A stretch of 35,429 nt of DNA from Mycoplasmopsis felis ATCC 23391 (GCF_000701865.1 NZ_JNKA01000007.1:1-35429), one strand, 5' to 3'. Shown: positions 1 through 9,860, numbered from the stretch's first letter. Notes: a model not told the origin generated them from the sequence alone. Numbers and translations: made by a program.

Positions 1-196
1 TAGTCACTAATAAATCTTCCATACCTAAATTATAATGATTAATAATTTTTTTAATTCTTCAAACATTATTCTTCTTTTTGTTATTTTGAACTTTTGGTGA
101 AATTTTAAACAACATCTTCAAAGCCCCATGTATCCCTGTGCTCTTATATTCTTGATATATTTTGTAAAACTCTTCTGCTTTTAAATGCCTTGACAT
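1..196 (-). CDS. N-terminal part of a transposase-like (IS3 OrfA-type?) protein, runs off the window
   Basis: The reading frame starts at ATG 196 and stays open to the left edge, giving at least 65 residues beginning MSRHLKAEEFYKIYQEYK. A good Shine-Dalgarno (AAGGAGAAG) lies directly before the ATG. The piece is basic and alpha-helical, with a lysine-rich patch (VQNNKKKNN) then WRIKKIINHYNLGMEDL, which looks like the helix-turn-helix N-terminus of an IS3-family OrfA. I recognise the style, not a specific element. One internal TGA is read as Trp. Just upstream is a GC-rich 24-bp perfect palindrome, which could be an insertion-sequence end or an operator. It could instead be another small DNA-binding protein; the rest of the gene is not visible. 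Confidence 0.4.
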
Positions 197-216
197 ACTT
201 CTCCTTTTTTGATTTT

Positions 217-240
217 TTTGAGGGGGTATACCCCCTCAAA
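217..240. repeat. 24-bp perfect palindrome with G5/C5 core
   Basis: The palindrome is centred on GAGGGGGTATACCCCCTC, with TTT/AAA flanks. Runs of five G and five C are conspicuous in an AT-rich window. It lies 20 bases upstream of the transposase-like start codon and next to the HinT operon terminator. It may be an insertion-sequence terminus, an insertion target, or an operator for the leftmost gene. Confidence 0.8.
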
Positions 241-247
241 GGTGTTA

Positions 248-279
248 AAAAAAGTTAACATTGCCATGTTAACTTTTTT
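248..279 (-). terminator. Rho-independent terminator of the P80-P60-hinT operon
   Basis: A 13-bp perfect stem (AAAAAAGTTAACA pairing with TGTTAACTTTTTT) closes a 6-base TTGCCA loop. The T and A runs within the arms make it usable in both directions. It lies about 65 bases after the hinT stop codon. Confidence 0.8.
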
Positions 280-342
280 GTCCACCTTTATTTTTACATA
301 AAAATGTTTAAAACTTTGTTTTTTTTCACATTTTTTCACATT

Positions 343-660
343 TTATTTATAAGGGATAATGTGAATATGGGTGTGGAATATTTCTTGTCCTGCAGATTTA
401 CCTGTATTTGCTAATAGTTTGAAACCTGAGTAATTATTTTTTATCATTTCTTGTTTTGCGAGATTTCTTGCTATTTTAAGTGTATATAGATAGTCTTCTT
501 CTGAGTTTTCTAGCATATTATTTGCTTGGTTTTTAGGTATAACCAAGAAATGACCTGGTTGGATTGGATTTATATCATAAATAGCAATCACCAATTCATC
601 TTCATATAATATTTTTGATGGAATTTCTCTATTAATTATTTTAGTAAAAATACTAGTCAA
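343..660 (-). CDS. hinT: HinT, HIT-family nucleotide-binding protein / purine nucleoside phosphoramidase
   Basis: HIT proteins hydrolyse nucleoside phosphoramidates and related AMP conjugates in the cytoplasm. The C-terminus carries the histidine triad HTHIHII (His 96, 98 and 100 of 105 residues); the N-terminus has the typical IFTKIINREIPSKILYEDE and the middle has IQPGHFLVIPK. I place the start at TTG 660, because AAGGAG sits 9 bases upstream; a longer TTG-started frame at 678 would translate through that ribosome site. The start overlaps the end of the P60 gene by 8 bases (TTGACTAG), so translation is probably coupled. In Mycoplasma hominis HinT is known to interact with membrane proteins P60 and P80, and the same three-gene order appears here. 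Full family length. Confidence 0.92.
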   Translation of the reverse strand: MTSIFTKIINREIPSKILYEDELVIAIYDINPIQPGHFLVIPKNQANNMLENSEEDYLYTLKIARNLAKQEMIKNNYSGFKLLANTGKSAGQEIFHTHIHIIPYK

Positions 661-1894
661 TATACTTAACTCCTTCAAGTGATTTTTTTAAAGTATCATT
701 TAAAATTACAAATTTATATCCTAACATAACAAATGAATCTAATGCTTTATTGTATAAAGTATCATCATTTAAAGATAATAAAACTTGTAATTTAATTAAA
801 TTGTTCATAAATGGTGTATTTTCTAAGGTTAGTATCGTTTTTTGAATTTGATTAGGTTGACCTTCTTTATCTTTGTCTGGATTATCTACAGTAATTAATT
901 TTCCTATAGGTAAAAGTCTGTTAATATAAGCAATTTGAATACTTGAATTATTATTAGTGATTTTAATAGGTGTAATTAAATTCATATTATCATTTACTTG
1001 AATTAGTTTATTATTCTCATAATCATAAAAACCACTATAATCACTAGCATTTTTGATTTGTTTTAATGTATTAATAGAATTATCTAAATTAAATGAAATA
1101 TTTTTGATTCCTTGGTATCCAAACATTTTTGTTTCGAAAGAATTATTTGTAAGCAATAAATTTTGACTAATAAATTTATCTTCTGAATAAGTTTGTAATG
1201 CAATGTTATTGTAATCATTTAGATTTGATATTATTCTATGAGAACTAGTAAATAAATCAGAAGTATTTTTATCTGAGTATTCTCATAGTTGAACAAGTTT
1301 TTTGTCAACTAAATAATCTATTAATAAATAATTTTTTAGATCAAAATTGTCTTTATTTTTTGTATATAAATCGTTTGCTACTTTTTTAATTTCTTCTTCT
1401 TTTGACAAATCAAAATAACTAGAAACTAATAATAATTTCAGTGTTTGAGTTTTTACATTTGATAATTCGTTTTTAAATAAAATTTTAAATTGCTCAATAT
1501 TTGGAGTAGATTTATATTTTAATGTAAGTGTATTTAAAGTATTTATTTCTGAAGAACTTAATGAACCATCGGATAATAATTTGTTTACTTCTTTAGACAT
1601 ATATAAAGAATCTGATTGATTTTTAAAATCAACGTATGTACTATATGCCTGGAATGCTTTTTGAACAAAATCACTATTTTCTAATAAATCAGTATTTAAC
1701 TCAATATTATTTATTTTTTTAAGCGTTGTTTCTAATCACAGTGTTTCTATTTTTTCTTTAGAATTAGAACTACTAAACAATTGTGCTTGCTCTATTTTCT
1801 CTGGTGTATCTACATTTCTTCCACAAGAAATTGCCATACTTGATGCTGTAACTAAAGGAAAAGAAGTGAAAATAAATTTAAATATTTTCTTCAT
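653..1894 (-). CDS. HinT-interacting membrane complex lipoprotein P60-like
   Basis: A 413-residue lipoprotein precursor. It starts MKKIFKFIFTSFPLVTASSM and has the lipobox AISC, with the lipid-modified Cys at residue 24; the mature protein would be anchored outside the membrane. The remainder is Asn/Lys/Ser-rich with no enzyme motif that I recognise. Two TGA codons (Trp) split the frame under the standard code. Its ATG overlaps the stop of the P80-like gene by one base (TAATG) and its own end overlaps hinT by 8 bases, so the three form one operon. The assignment to P60 rests on this position between P80 and HinT and on the lipoprotein signal, not on a sequence comparison. It is somewhat shorter (about 47 kDa) than the name P60 implies. 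Confidence 0.75.
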
Positions 1895-4077
1895 TATTTT
1901 TCTCCTTTACTTAATTTTGTATCAATTATATTTTGTATTAAATCGAATGCATTTTTTTCGCTTAAAATTAATTCATTATTTGTTTTGTTATAATAACCTA
2001 TTTTAAGTTCTCCATCTTTAAAAATAATGTTCATTGATGTTTTTGTATTGTATTTTTCTTTAATTCAATTGTTTATATTTGTTATTAATGATAAATTATT
2101 TGTTTTGCTTTTTCCTATTGATATTGACTTTGCAATCGATAATAATTCATTAATATCATTTTCAGTAAATTTTGTTTCTTTGCTTTGACTAAAAGGATTT
2201 TCTACTTCTAATAAAAATTCTTTATATTTTTGAGTTTTTAAAACTTCATCTATAAATTCTTCTTCTGATAAAGTTTTAGATAATTTTTCATTTAGTTTAA
2301 AGTAAGAAACATTTCCTTTTAATATATTGATTAAATCACTCTTTATAAAATCATTAAATTCTTGTAATGATAAAATGTTTTTATTTTTCAATAAAACTAA
2401 ACCATTAGAAGAAGGAATTAATAAATTCCCTGGCATGTCTTTTACATTATAAGCAAATGATGTTAGACTTTTTGTATTAAATTCTTTATTAAAATTATTA
2501 TTAAAGTTTGATTTTATGTAATTATTAAATTCTAAATTAGACATACCATTAATTAATTGTTTAATATATTTGTTAACTTGCACAATTTCTTCAACAAATT
2601 CATTAAATTTACTTGAATCGTTTGTATTTGTGATTTCTTTTGCTTTTTCTAATTTTTCTTTTATTTTTGATTCTAATTCATTATTTATTCCACTAGGTAG
2701 TTTAAATATTTTATTTAAATCTATTTCAGGTAATTTATTATCATTATTTTCAAAAATTTCTTGGTATTGTGTTCCTATTGCGGTATTAATATCATCTTTT
2801 AATAATTCATCAAATGTTGTTAGACCTTTAGTTCCTAAATTTGTTGAATTAGTTGTAGTTAAAGCACCTAAATATAGTTGATAATTGCTTTTTCTTTTCT
2901 CATAATCTTTATATGTTTCATTTTCTTGAATTAAAGAATAATATGATGCTTCTTTAAATGATTTTAAAATATCTAAATTTGAATTTAAAACAGGGGAACC
3001 ATCTGATTTCTTATCAACTGAATATTGCAATAAATGAATTAATTTATCTTTTGCATTATCTTTATCGAAAGTAAATGGTTGAGTTAAATCATTATTATTT
3101 TGAACACCTGGTAAGATTATAGAAGTTGCTAAATTTAAATTATATTTATTAAAATAACCAGAAACTAAGTTATTTACATTTTTAAATTCAGGAATAAAAG
3201 ATTTAGTTGTTATTGTTATAACCCTACTTGCTATAGATGAATCTGTATAGTAAGTTTCATTTTCTTTGTAAAAATCAAAAACTTTTTGATCTTTTGAAAA
3301 TAAAACTATTGGTTCGTCTTTTTCGTTTTTAATCAAGTTGCCATTGTTATCTTGTTTGAAAATATCTCTTTTTGCAGTTCTATTTATAAAACTTAAATCT
3401 TGTTGTTTAATCTCTATTTCATATCTTCTTTTTGCATCATTTTCAACTTGTTTAAATGTTAAATATTCAACAGCTTCATCAAAAGTCTTACTTTTTCCGA
3501 ATTCATCAGATTGTAATTTTTGATTTCAAACATTTTCAAAAGTTTCAAATGGATAATTTTGACGAACATTATTTCTTTGGTCTTCTAAATATTTGATTTT
3601 ATCTTTGCGAACTTCTGTTAGTGACTTTAAAGCAATATCTGTTCGCACACTCTCAAATTCTGTTAATGAATTATTATATAGCCTTTGATATGTTTCTGAA
3701 GCATCAACTTCTTCTTCATACAACTTAAATATTAACCTGCGATATAAATCATTTATTTTTTCTTTTTTTAATAAGTTGTTATCTTTTAATAAATCAGAAA
3801 TTAATTTAACATTTGCTGAATATAATAAATTACCTTCACCATCTTTGTATTCTATTATTGTTTTATTATTACTTTCTGGTTCTTGATAATTAACTTTAGT
3901 TGTATTTATAGCTAAAGGTATAGAAATACCAGCAATAACTCCTATACCTAAAGTACTTAGTATAGAAATGTTAATTCAATTTCTCTTTTTTTTGGTTAAG
4001 GTTTTTTTAAATTTTTCATCAAAATTATCATTTACTTCTGTAAGTTTTTCGAAAAATGATTTTTTTCTTTTTGCCAT
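1894..4077 (-). CDS. HinT-interacting membrane complex protein P80-like
   Basis: A 727-residue protein (about 83 kDa). The first 33 residues are strongly basic and charged, followed by one membrane segment (about residues 34-56, NISILSTLGIGVIAGISIPL) with no lipobox, so it is an uncleaved signal-anchor protein with a large external domain. That domain is rich in charged helical and Asn/Lys stretches. It is first in the P80-P60-hinT operon. AGAAGG lies 6 bases before the ATG and an extended -10 (TGGTATAAT) lies about 50 bases upstream. In-frame TGA codons, for example at 2065, are Trp. The complex is known from M. hominis; its molecular role remains unclear. Identification is by context, size and topology. 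Confidence 0.75.
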
Positions 4078-4127
4078 ATTTTACCTTCTCAATTATTTAA
4101 AAAATATATAAATTAAAAATTTATTGA

Positions 4128-4133
4128 ATTATA
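4128..4133 (-). promoter_or_regulatory. -10 box for P80-P60-hinT operon
   Basis: Minus-strand TTTGGTATAAT is an extended -10 (TGN-TATAAT). It lies 50 bases upstream of the P80 start in the 93-base divergent intergenic region. No -35 is evident. Confidence 0.55.
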
Positions 4134-4157
4134 CCAAAAACATTATTTTATTTTATA

Positions 4158-4163
4158 TATAAT
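4158..4163 (+). promoter_or_regulatory. -10 box immediately before the unknown gene at 4171
   Basis: A perfect TATAAT ends 7 bases before the ATG at 4171. There is no Shine-Dalgarno, so transcription may start at or next to the start codon (leaderless mRNA). AT-rich context makes chance matches common. Confidence 0.4.
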
Positions 4164-4170
4164 AATTATT

Positions 4171-4698
4171 ATGAAGATAAATAATAATGAAATAATAAAA
4201 AAATTTAACGAACTAGCATATAAATTAAATTTTGTTTATTCATTATTTCAACATTCATTAAATCAATTCATTAATGATGGAATAATTGAACCACCTATAA
4301 ATGTCATTGTAAATCATAATACTTTAATAAAATTAAAAAATTACAAAACTAATTTTTTGAAAATACAAAAAAAATATGCGTCTGATATTTGTTTGCCTTT
4401 TATAGAAATTGAAAACCAAAAAATTTATTTAAATTTACTTATTCCTAGTAGTTATATCAATTTAAATAATAATAAAACTACAACTAAATTGAAATATATA
4501 AATAAAGGTAAATTGCATTTTCTTTATGAATTAATAGATAATTTATATTCTGAAAATCCTGAAGTGTGAGCTTTTATTTATTTTGATATTGCAAATGCAT
4601 TATTAAAAATAAAACCAATAACAAATATCAATCCTAACTATTATAAAACTATAAAAAATAATAATCTGGAATTACCTTATATAAATATCAAAATTTAA
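4171..4698 (+). CDS. Hypothetical protein, 175 aa
   Basis: I do not recognise this protein. It is soluble, with no signal peptide or membrane helix, starts MKINNNEIIKKFNELAYKLN, and contains one TGA-encoded Trp (residue 133). The sequence mixes helical N-terminal and central segments with strand-like C-terminal ones, without nucleotide-binding or metal motifs. It is transcribed on the plus strand, divergent from the P80 operon and 162 bases before trigger factor, which has its own promoter. It lacks a ribosome-binding site and may be leaderless. Codon use matches the neighbours, so there is no sign of recent transfer. The single consistent frame through the TGA supports it as a real gene. Confidence 0.7.
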
Positions 4699-4706
4699 GA
4701 TTTAAC

Positions 4707-4731
4707 TTATGTTAAACATTTTTTAACATAA
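4707..4731 (+). terminator. Weak hairpin after the hypothetical gene
   Basis: A 10-bp stem (TTATGTTAAA pairing with TTTAACATAA) has a small loop, directly after the stop at 4698. It is not followed by a T run, so termination would be weak, or the hairpin has another role. Confidence 0.35.
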
Positions 4732-4767
4732 ATGTGAAAGTAAAGTAATTTTTGTTTGTCTTTAATT

Positions 4768-4796
4768 TTGTCATATACTTTAAAAATACTTAAAAT
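4768..4796 (+). promoter_or_regulatory. Promoter of tig
   Basis: TTGTCA (4768-4773) and TAAAAT (4791-4796) are separated by 17 bases, the best complete -35/-10 pair in the window. It predicts a 5' leader of about 60 bases before trigger factor. Confidence 0.6.
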
Positions 4797-4860
4797 ATTG
4801 TAAAATTAAATTAATTTATATATCAATTTAAAATTATTTTATTGTAAATTTAGGAGAAAA

Positions 4861-6177
4861 ATGGTTACACATTTAGAAGATAAAAAGAATTCGTCTTTAG
4901 TTGTTACATATAAGGTGTCTAAAGATGAATTTCAAAAAAATTTAGATAAGGAAATGAATAATTTTTCTAAAAAAGTAAAGGTGCCAGGTTATAGACCTGG
5001 TAAAGCACCAAAAGAAAAATTATTACAATACACCAACAAAACAGAAGTTATGAATTTTGTAATTTCTACTTATTCAAAAACCGCTTTTCAAGAGGTAGTT
5101 AAATATATAACAGAAAAGAAATTAAATGCAAATGCTTATTACTCTACTAATGTAGATTTTAATGAAAATGGTGATTTAATTTTAAGTTACGATTTTCCTC
5201 TACTTCCAGATTATTCAAAAGTTAATTTTGACCAATTAAAAACTGATATAAAGTTACCAAAATTAGATAAAAAAGCAAAAGAAGAAATCGTTAAAAAATT
5301 CATTAACGAAGGTGGTGCAAGCATAGTTTTAACTGATAAAAAAGAAAAAACTAAACTTAATGATGTTGTTAATATTGATTTCAAAGGTTTTATCAATGAT
5401 GAAGCTTTTGAAGGTGGTGAAGCAGAAGGTTTTGATTTAACTCTAGGTTCAAATCAATTCATACCTGGTTTTGAAGACCAATTAGTTGGAAAAACAACAG
5501 GTTGAAATGGTGATATTAAAGTTGTATTTCCAGAAACTTATTTTGTTAAAGAATATCAAAATAAAGAAGCTGTATTTAATGTCAAAATAAATTCTATTAA
5601 AAGACATTCTAAATTAGAATTAACAGAAGAATTTGTTAAAAAATTAAATATAGAAAATGTAAAAACAGTTAAAGAATTTGAAGAATTTTTAGTAAACAAA
5701 AAATTAGTTGAATTATTCTTTCAATCTATATCAGAATTGGAAAATAATTTGGTAGAAGAAATAAACAAAATAACTAACCCTATTATTCATAAAAACTTAT
5801 TAGCAAAAAGAATTAAAGATTTGGAAAACGAATTTAACAAAACATTAAAGCAATATGGCATTAAAAGAACAGAATATCTTGCATTAATTAAAAGTACTGA
5901 AGAAAATATTCAATCAGAATATGTAAAAATTGCTGAAGATGAAGCAAAAAAAGCATTTGCTCAAGATTGATTAGTTCAACAATTAAACATAAATGAAAAA
6001 GATGAAGAATTAATTAAATTTAAAGAAGAATTAAAACAAAATGGATTCACAGACGAAAAGAATTTAAGTGCAACTGCTAGAACAATAGTATTTACAAGAA
6101 AACTACTAGAGAAAATTAATTCTAAGAAAATTAAAGAATTTGATAAACTTTCAAAAGATATTATTTCACTTAAATAA
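4861..6177 (+). CDS. tig: Trigger factor, ribosome-associated chaperone and peptidyl-prolyl isomerase
   Basis: Trigger factor binds near the ribosome exit tunnel, shields nascent chains, and has an FKBP-type prolyl isomerase domain. The 438-residue protein matches the family length. The ribosome-binding signature GYRPGKAP is at residues 43-50, and the FKBP-like domain follows at about 160-250 (VNIDFKGFINDEAFEGG and LGSNQFIPGFEDQLVG). A long helical, charged C-terminal chaperone domain completes it. TGA codons at 5506 and 5968 are Trp; without them the gene would look broken into pieces. AGGAGAA sits 3 bases before the ATG. It has its own promoter and ends 13 bases before a strong hairpin, so it is monocistronic. 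Confidence 0.95.
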
Positions 6178-6190
6178 TTATCTTATCAGT

Positions 6191-6236
6191 AAGACTGACA
6201 AAAAGTTAGCCTGATGGCTAACTTTTTGTCAGTCTT
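6191..6236. terminator. Strong bidirectional terminator between tig and the dut-ackA operon
   Basis: A 21-bp perfect stem with a 4-base TGAT loop has AAAAA/TTTTT tracts inside the arms. It is the strongest hairpin by eye on the left side. It serves the plus-strand tig gene and the minus-strand operon that ends at 6251. Confidence 0.9.
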
Positions 6237-6250
6237 TATTAACGTTTCGT

Positions 6251-7126
6251 TTAACTAAATTTTATCTTTCTTGATACTATTGAAAAGAAATTATCAGAGT
6301 TTGAAACTTGTGTCCTTAATGTTAAATCATTTTTATGTGCTTGATTTACTACAGGTTCAAGATAAGCATTTAATATAATTTCATTATTATTAAAATCTAA
6401 AAATGTTTTTTCATAATTTATTTTAGAAGTGATAGAAACTAAAATTCTAGGGAATATGTTTCTTATAAAGTTTTCTTTTTGAATAGCGTCATTTGATACT
6501 AAGAAATATTCATTTTTCATATTTTCTATTGTCTTATATTTAGAAATGGCAGAAGTATCTGTATCAAGTCTATTAATAAACATAGTGGGTTCTAAATCAT
6601 TAATATTTATAGTTCTAAAACCACTAATTTCATATATGTATTCATGCTCAGTTTTTTCTTTATTAATTACCTTAGGTACTAAATTTATTTTTAAATATAA
6701 AATACCTGTTATATCATTTGCATATGAACTAAAACTAATATTATAATCTGGTAAAAAAATGTTTATTGGTGTTCCATTATTTGATATTAAATAAAAATCA
6801 TTTTTATTTAATTGTTCTTGTGTTCTTAATTCCTTTAATATAAGTTGTTTTTTTCAATATTCATTGTTTATATTGTTTGAATTACTTTTAAAAATTGGGT
6901 TTTGTGAATAACCACTTGCTAATTCATTTTCTTTGTTTATTTTACCTGTATAGAAATTAAAATCACTTAATTTTAATCCATTATATTCAAATTCTTTTTT
7001 TTCATCATTTTTTATTTCATTATTTGTATTTTTTTTATAATTATACAAAAGGATAATACTTGTTAAGGTTATACTAAACGCACTAAAAAAAATACTAAAT
7101 AAAAGATAAATAAATTTATTTTTCAT
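6251..7126 (-). CDS. Hypothetical single-pass membrane protein, 291 aa
   Basis: The start is ATG 7126, with GGAG 6 bases upstream. It overlaps the engB stop by 11 bases. The N-terminus MKNKFIYLLFSIFFSAFSIT leads into one hydrophobic helix of about 30 residues followed by a lysine-rich segment, with no lipobox. The domain after it is about 250 residues, with strand-like patterns (ILYLKINLVPKV, YIYEISGFRTININ). I do not recognise a family. It is the last gene of the dut-ackA-coaD-engB operon, before the strong terminator. Co-transcription with engB looks incidental. TGA codons are Trp. Confidence 0.75.
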
Positions 7127-7703
7127 CTTGAACTCCAAATTCATTGCTAATTTCATTTTTTAAATTCTCTATTCCAAATCCATTTTCTGAAGAAATAATA
7201 AAATATTTATTAATATTAAATGTTACTAAATCATTTTTGATTTTATTGTTTAAAATGTTTCTTTCTCTTTGATTTAATTTATCATACTTTGTATAAATAA
7301 GGACAAAAGGTAAGTTAATTCTTTGTAAATACAAAATAGTATTTTCATCATTTTTAGTTATACCTAAGCGGCTGTCTATTAATAAATATATTTTAAATAA
7401 ATTAGTTCTATTAGTTAAATATTCTTCGATCATTTTTGTTATTTCATTGATTTTAGATTGACTAAGTTGAGCATAACCATAACCAGGTAAATCTACAAAA
7501 ACATTTTTTTGAGAGTTTTCAAAAAAATTAATCATTTGCGTTCTACCTGGTTTTTTAGAAACTCTTGCTATCTTATGATTGTTTGTTAATCTGTTTATCA
7601 AACTACTTTTACCCACATTAGATCTTCCTCAAAAAGCAATTTCTGGATTTGGATGATTGTATCAATTTTCTATTTTATTTGAGGATTTAATGAATTTAAA
7701 CAT
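7116..7703 (-). CDS. engB: EngB/YsxC, ribosome-assembly GTPase
   Basis: EngB (YsxC/YihA) is an essential GTPase that acts in late 50S subunit assembly. The 195-residue protein carries G1 GRSNVGKSS (starting at residue 26), G3 DLPGYG, G4 TKYDK and G5 SSENG in the right order. The start is ATG 7703, preceded by AAAGGA; the first residues MFKFIKSSNKIENW contain a TGA-encoded Trp, and a second lies just before GRSN. The start overlaps the coaD stop by 8 bases (ATGTTTAA). The length is typical for the family. Confidence 0.95.
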
Positions 7704-8109
7704 TTTTTGTCCTTTCTAGTGTAGAACTATAAGTTTTGTATTCTTGGTCTGGTATTATTAAAATAGTTTCTAAATTATGATTTAGTAATTTATTGCCAGA
7801 AGCTAAATCTAATTCATATTCATAATCTAAATTATTTCTAGCTGAACGAATAATAAAATTAACATTTAAGTTTTTGGCTAGTTCTGCAGTGTATTTATTT
7901 TGGTTGATTAAAACCTCAACATTTTTTAAGTTCCCAATCATTTTTTTTATTAACAAATAATTTTCTTTAAAATTATTTGTTTCTTTGTTTTCATTTTGAC
8001 TTATTACAAGGTATACTTTATCAAAAATTTTTAATGCTTTGATTAAAACATTAAGATGACCTTTGTGAAAAGGATTAAAAGAACCTGGGAAAATAGCGCT
8101 ATTCTTCAT
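7696..8109 (-). CDS. coaD: Phosphopantetheine adenylyltransferase, short form
   Basis: CoaD transfers AMP from ATP to 4'-phosphopantetheine, the penultimate step of coenzyme A synthesis. The nucleotidyltransferase signature is clear: PGSFNPFHKGH with the H15-x-G-H18 motif, then RSARNNLDYEYEL (usual form RGLR..DFEYE) and a YSST motif near the end. At 137 residues it is about 20 shorter than usual: the C-terminal helix after SSxxR is missing, but the catalytic part is complete and no frameshift is seen. It overlaps ackA by 11 bases and engB by 8. The motif favours CoaD over NadD. CoA supply fits its neighbour AckA, which works downstream of acetyl-CoA. Confidence 0.88.
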   Translation of the reverse strand: MKNSAIFPGSFNPFHKGHLNVLIKALKIFDKVYLVISQNENKETNNFKENYLLIKKMIGNLKNVEVLINQNKYTAELAKNLNVNFIIRSARNNLDYEYELDLASGNKLLNHNLETILIIPDQEYKTYSSTLERTKNV

Positions 8110-9289
8110 AAATTAACTTAGAATTTCTTGCTATTACTAATTCTTCATTTGTTCTTATTACATATACTTTAATTTCTGAATCTGGAGTTGAAATTAAGGC
8201 AAAATCTTCAATTTTCTGATTATTTAGACTTGAATCTAATTTGATTTTTTTAAAGAATAATTTAGAAATAATGTTTGCTCTTATATGACTTACATTTTCT
8301 CCTATTCCTGCAGTGAAAACTAAAGCATCAATTTCATAACCTATTTTATTTGCATAAATTGAAGTATAATCTGCTATTTTTTGACAGTATAAATCAATAG
8401 CAAATTTGGCATCTGAATTTCCTTGTTCTGCTGCTTTAGTTAAATCTCTCATATCACTAGATATCTCAGAAACACCTAATAAACCACTTTGATTGTTTAA
8501 AATATTTGTAAATTCTTCTATTGATATATTTCCTTGCTTACTTATAAAATTATGAATCGATGGATCTATATCTCCACTTCTAGTTCCCATCATTATTCCA
8601 GCAAGCGGAGTCAATCCCATTGAAGTATCAATTGATTTAGAATCTTTTATAGCACAAAGACTAGCTCCATTACCTAAATGTAAATTCACAAATGAAACTT
8701 TATCTTTGTTCAATATTGTTGATAGTTTTTTGGTGATATATTCGTGTGAAATACCATGCGCTCCATATTTTTTTATACCATATTCTTCTGTCAGTTTTTT
8801 TGGTATTGCATAAGTATAGTTAATTTTTGGTATCGATGTATGGAAAGCAGTATCAAAATCTGCAGATAATTTTGCACTTGGAAATACTTTTTGAAATGCT
8901 TTTATTGCTTGTATTGCTCCTGGATTGTGTAATGGTGCATAAATTGAGCATTTATCTATTAATTCTATTTCTTTTGAACTTAGTTTGGTTGTTTTATTGA
9001 AATATTGTCCACCTTGAACAACTCTAAAACCAATGTTTTCAATCTCTGATTTATTTTGAATTAAATTGACCTCTTCAAATAATTTATAAACAGATTCTAC
9101 TGCTTCTTTATGATTTTTCATTTCAATATTCAATGTTTTTTTGGAGTTGCTAAAATTTATTGTGATACTACTTCCTGGAAGATTAATTCTTTCTGCTATA
9201 CCGCTTGCAATTAAATTTAAATTATCTTTGAAAAATAAACTAAATTTTATTGAACTACTACCTGCATTTATAACTAATATTTTATTCAT
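8099..9289 (-). CDS. ackA: Acetate kinase
   Basis: Acetate kinase makes ATP and acetate from acetyl phosphate and ADP, a main energy step in non-respiring mycoplasmas. The 396-residue protein is full length. Motifs include NAGSSSIKFSLF at the N-terminus, HLGNGASLCAI, LTPLAGIMMGTRSGDIDP and FTAGIGENV. The start follows AAAGGAAT. The gene lies 18 bases after dut and overlaps coaD by 11 bases (ATGAAGAATAG). Phosphotransacetylase (pta), often adjacent, is not in this window. Confidence 0.97.
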   Translation of the reverse strand: MNKILVINAGSSSIKFSLFFKDNLNLIASGIAERINLPGSSITINFSNSKKTLNIEMKNHKEAVESVYKLFEEVNLIQNKSEIENIGFRVVQGGQYFNKTTKLSSKEIELIDKCSIYAPLHNPGAIQAIKAFQKVFPSAKLSADFDTAFHTSIPKINYTYAIPKKLTEEYGIKKYGAHGISHEYITKKLSTILNKDKVSFVNLHLGNGASLCAIKDSKSIDTSMGLTPLAGIMMGTRSGDIDPSIHNFISKQGNISIEEFTNILNNQSGLLGVSEISSDMRDLTKAAEQGNSDAKFAIDLYCQKIADYTSIYANKIGYEIDALVFTAGIGENVSHIRANIISKLFFKKIKLDSSLNNQKIEDFALISTPDSEIKVYVIRTNEELVIARNSKLIYEE

Positions 9290-9307
9290 AATAATTCCTT
9301 TCTTTTA

Positions 9308-9826
9308 TTAATAGTTTGTATATAATCGTTTAAAGTTTTTTTGGTTTTTAAAAAAATAAGATACATAAATATCATTAAATGTAAATCCTAATTCAATAAA
9401 ACTACCTAATGCTATTTCAAAAATTTGGTGAATTTGGTTCTTAATTAAACTAGTTTGATTTTCTTTAATGAAAATCATTAGTTTTGAAATTTCAATGAAT
9501 AAGTTTTGAAATTGCTCATTAATATTATTGGAAATAACCTTAGGATTAATTATAGGTTCAACATCATATATATATGAAAGATTAATTAAAAAGTGCAATA
9601 AATCAGCAAATTCTTCTTTAATTTTTTCATTATCAACATTTTTATTCATCTTCCAGTATTTAAAACTTTGAACTTCATTAACGTATTCACCTGCTTCTAT
9701 AATTAAAGCAAGAACGCGTTGGACTAAAACTTCTTGTTCGGTTAGATTTGGTTGTGTTATTTTTCTTTTTTCATCTATCTTTTTATCTAATTTTTTTTGA
9801 AGTTTAAATAGTGTTGTTAAATCCAT
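9308..9826 (-). CDS. dut: Dimeric (type 2, all-alpha) dUTPase
   Basis: This all-alpha NTP pyrophosphatase family hydrolyses dUTP to dUMP, keeping uracil out of DNA and supplying dUMP. The 172-residue protein is helical throughout. The metal-binding motifs IIEAGEYVNE and EEFADLLHFL, spaced by about 25 residues, match the ExxE/ExxD arrangement of dUTPase_2. The ATG at 9826 has no Shine-Dalgarno but lies 6 bases after a perfect TATAAT, so the mRNA may be leaderless. It is the first gene of a five-gene operon (dut-ackA-coaD-engB-membrane protein). A broader MazG-like dNTP substrate range cannot be excluded. Confidence 0.8.
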   Translation of the reverse strand: MDLTTLFKLQKKLDKKIDEKRKITQPNLTEQEVLVQRVLALIIEAGEYVNEVQSFKYWKMNKNVDNEKIKEEFADLLHFLINLSYIYDVEPIINPKVISNNINEQFQNLFIEISKLMIFIKENQTSLIKNQIHQIFEIALGSFIELGFTFNDIYVSYFFKNQKNFKRLYTNY

Positions 9827-9832
9827 ATTAAT

Positions 9833-9838
9833 ATTATA
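9833..9838 (-). promoter_or_regulatory. -10 box of the dut-ackA operon
   Basis: Minus strand reads TATAATATTAATATGG: a perfect -10 six bases before the dut ATG, predicting transcription start at or next to the A of ATG. No -35 match. Confidence 0.5.
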
Positions 9839-9860
9839 TATTACTTTTTTTATAAAAAAT

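Noticed and set aside
321-340. Tandem repeat of TTTTTTCACA as a functional repeat
   Set aside because: Only two copies in low-complexity DNA next to a terminator.
2570-3523. Plus-strand hydrophobic ORFs opposite the P80 gene
   Set aside because: Antisense to a long consistent frame; hydrophobicity arises from reading Asn/Lys/Glu codons in reverse.
7696-8109. CoaD as a truncated pseudogene
   Set aside because: Catalytic motifs are intact, and the stop is part of a regular 8-base overlap with engB. The short C-terminus looks like a lineage trait.
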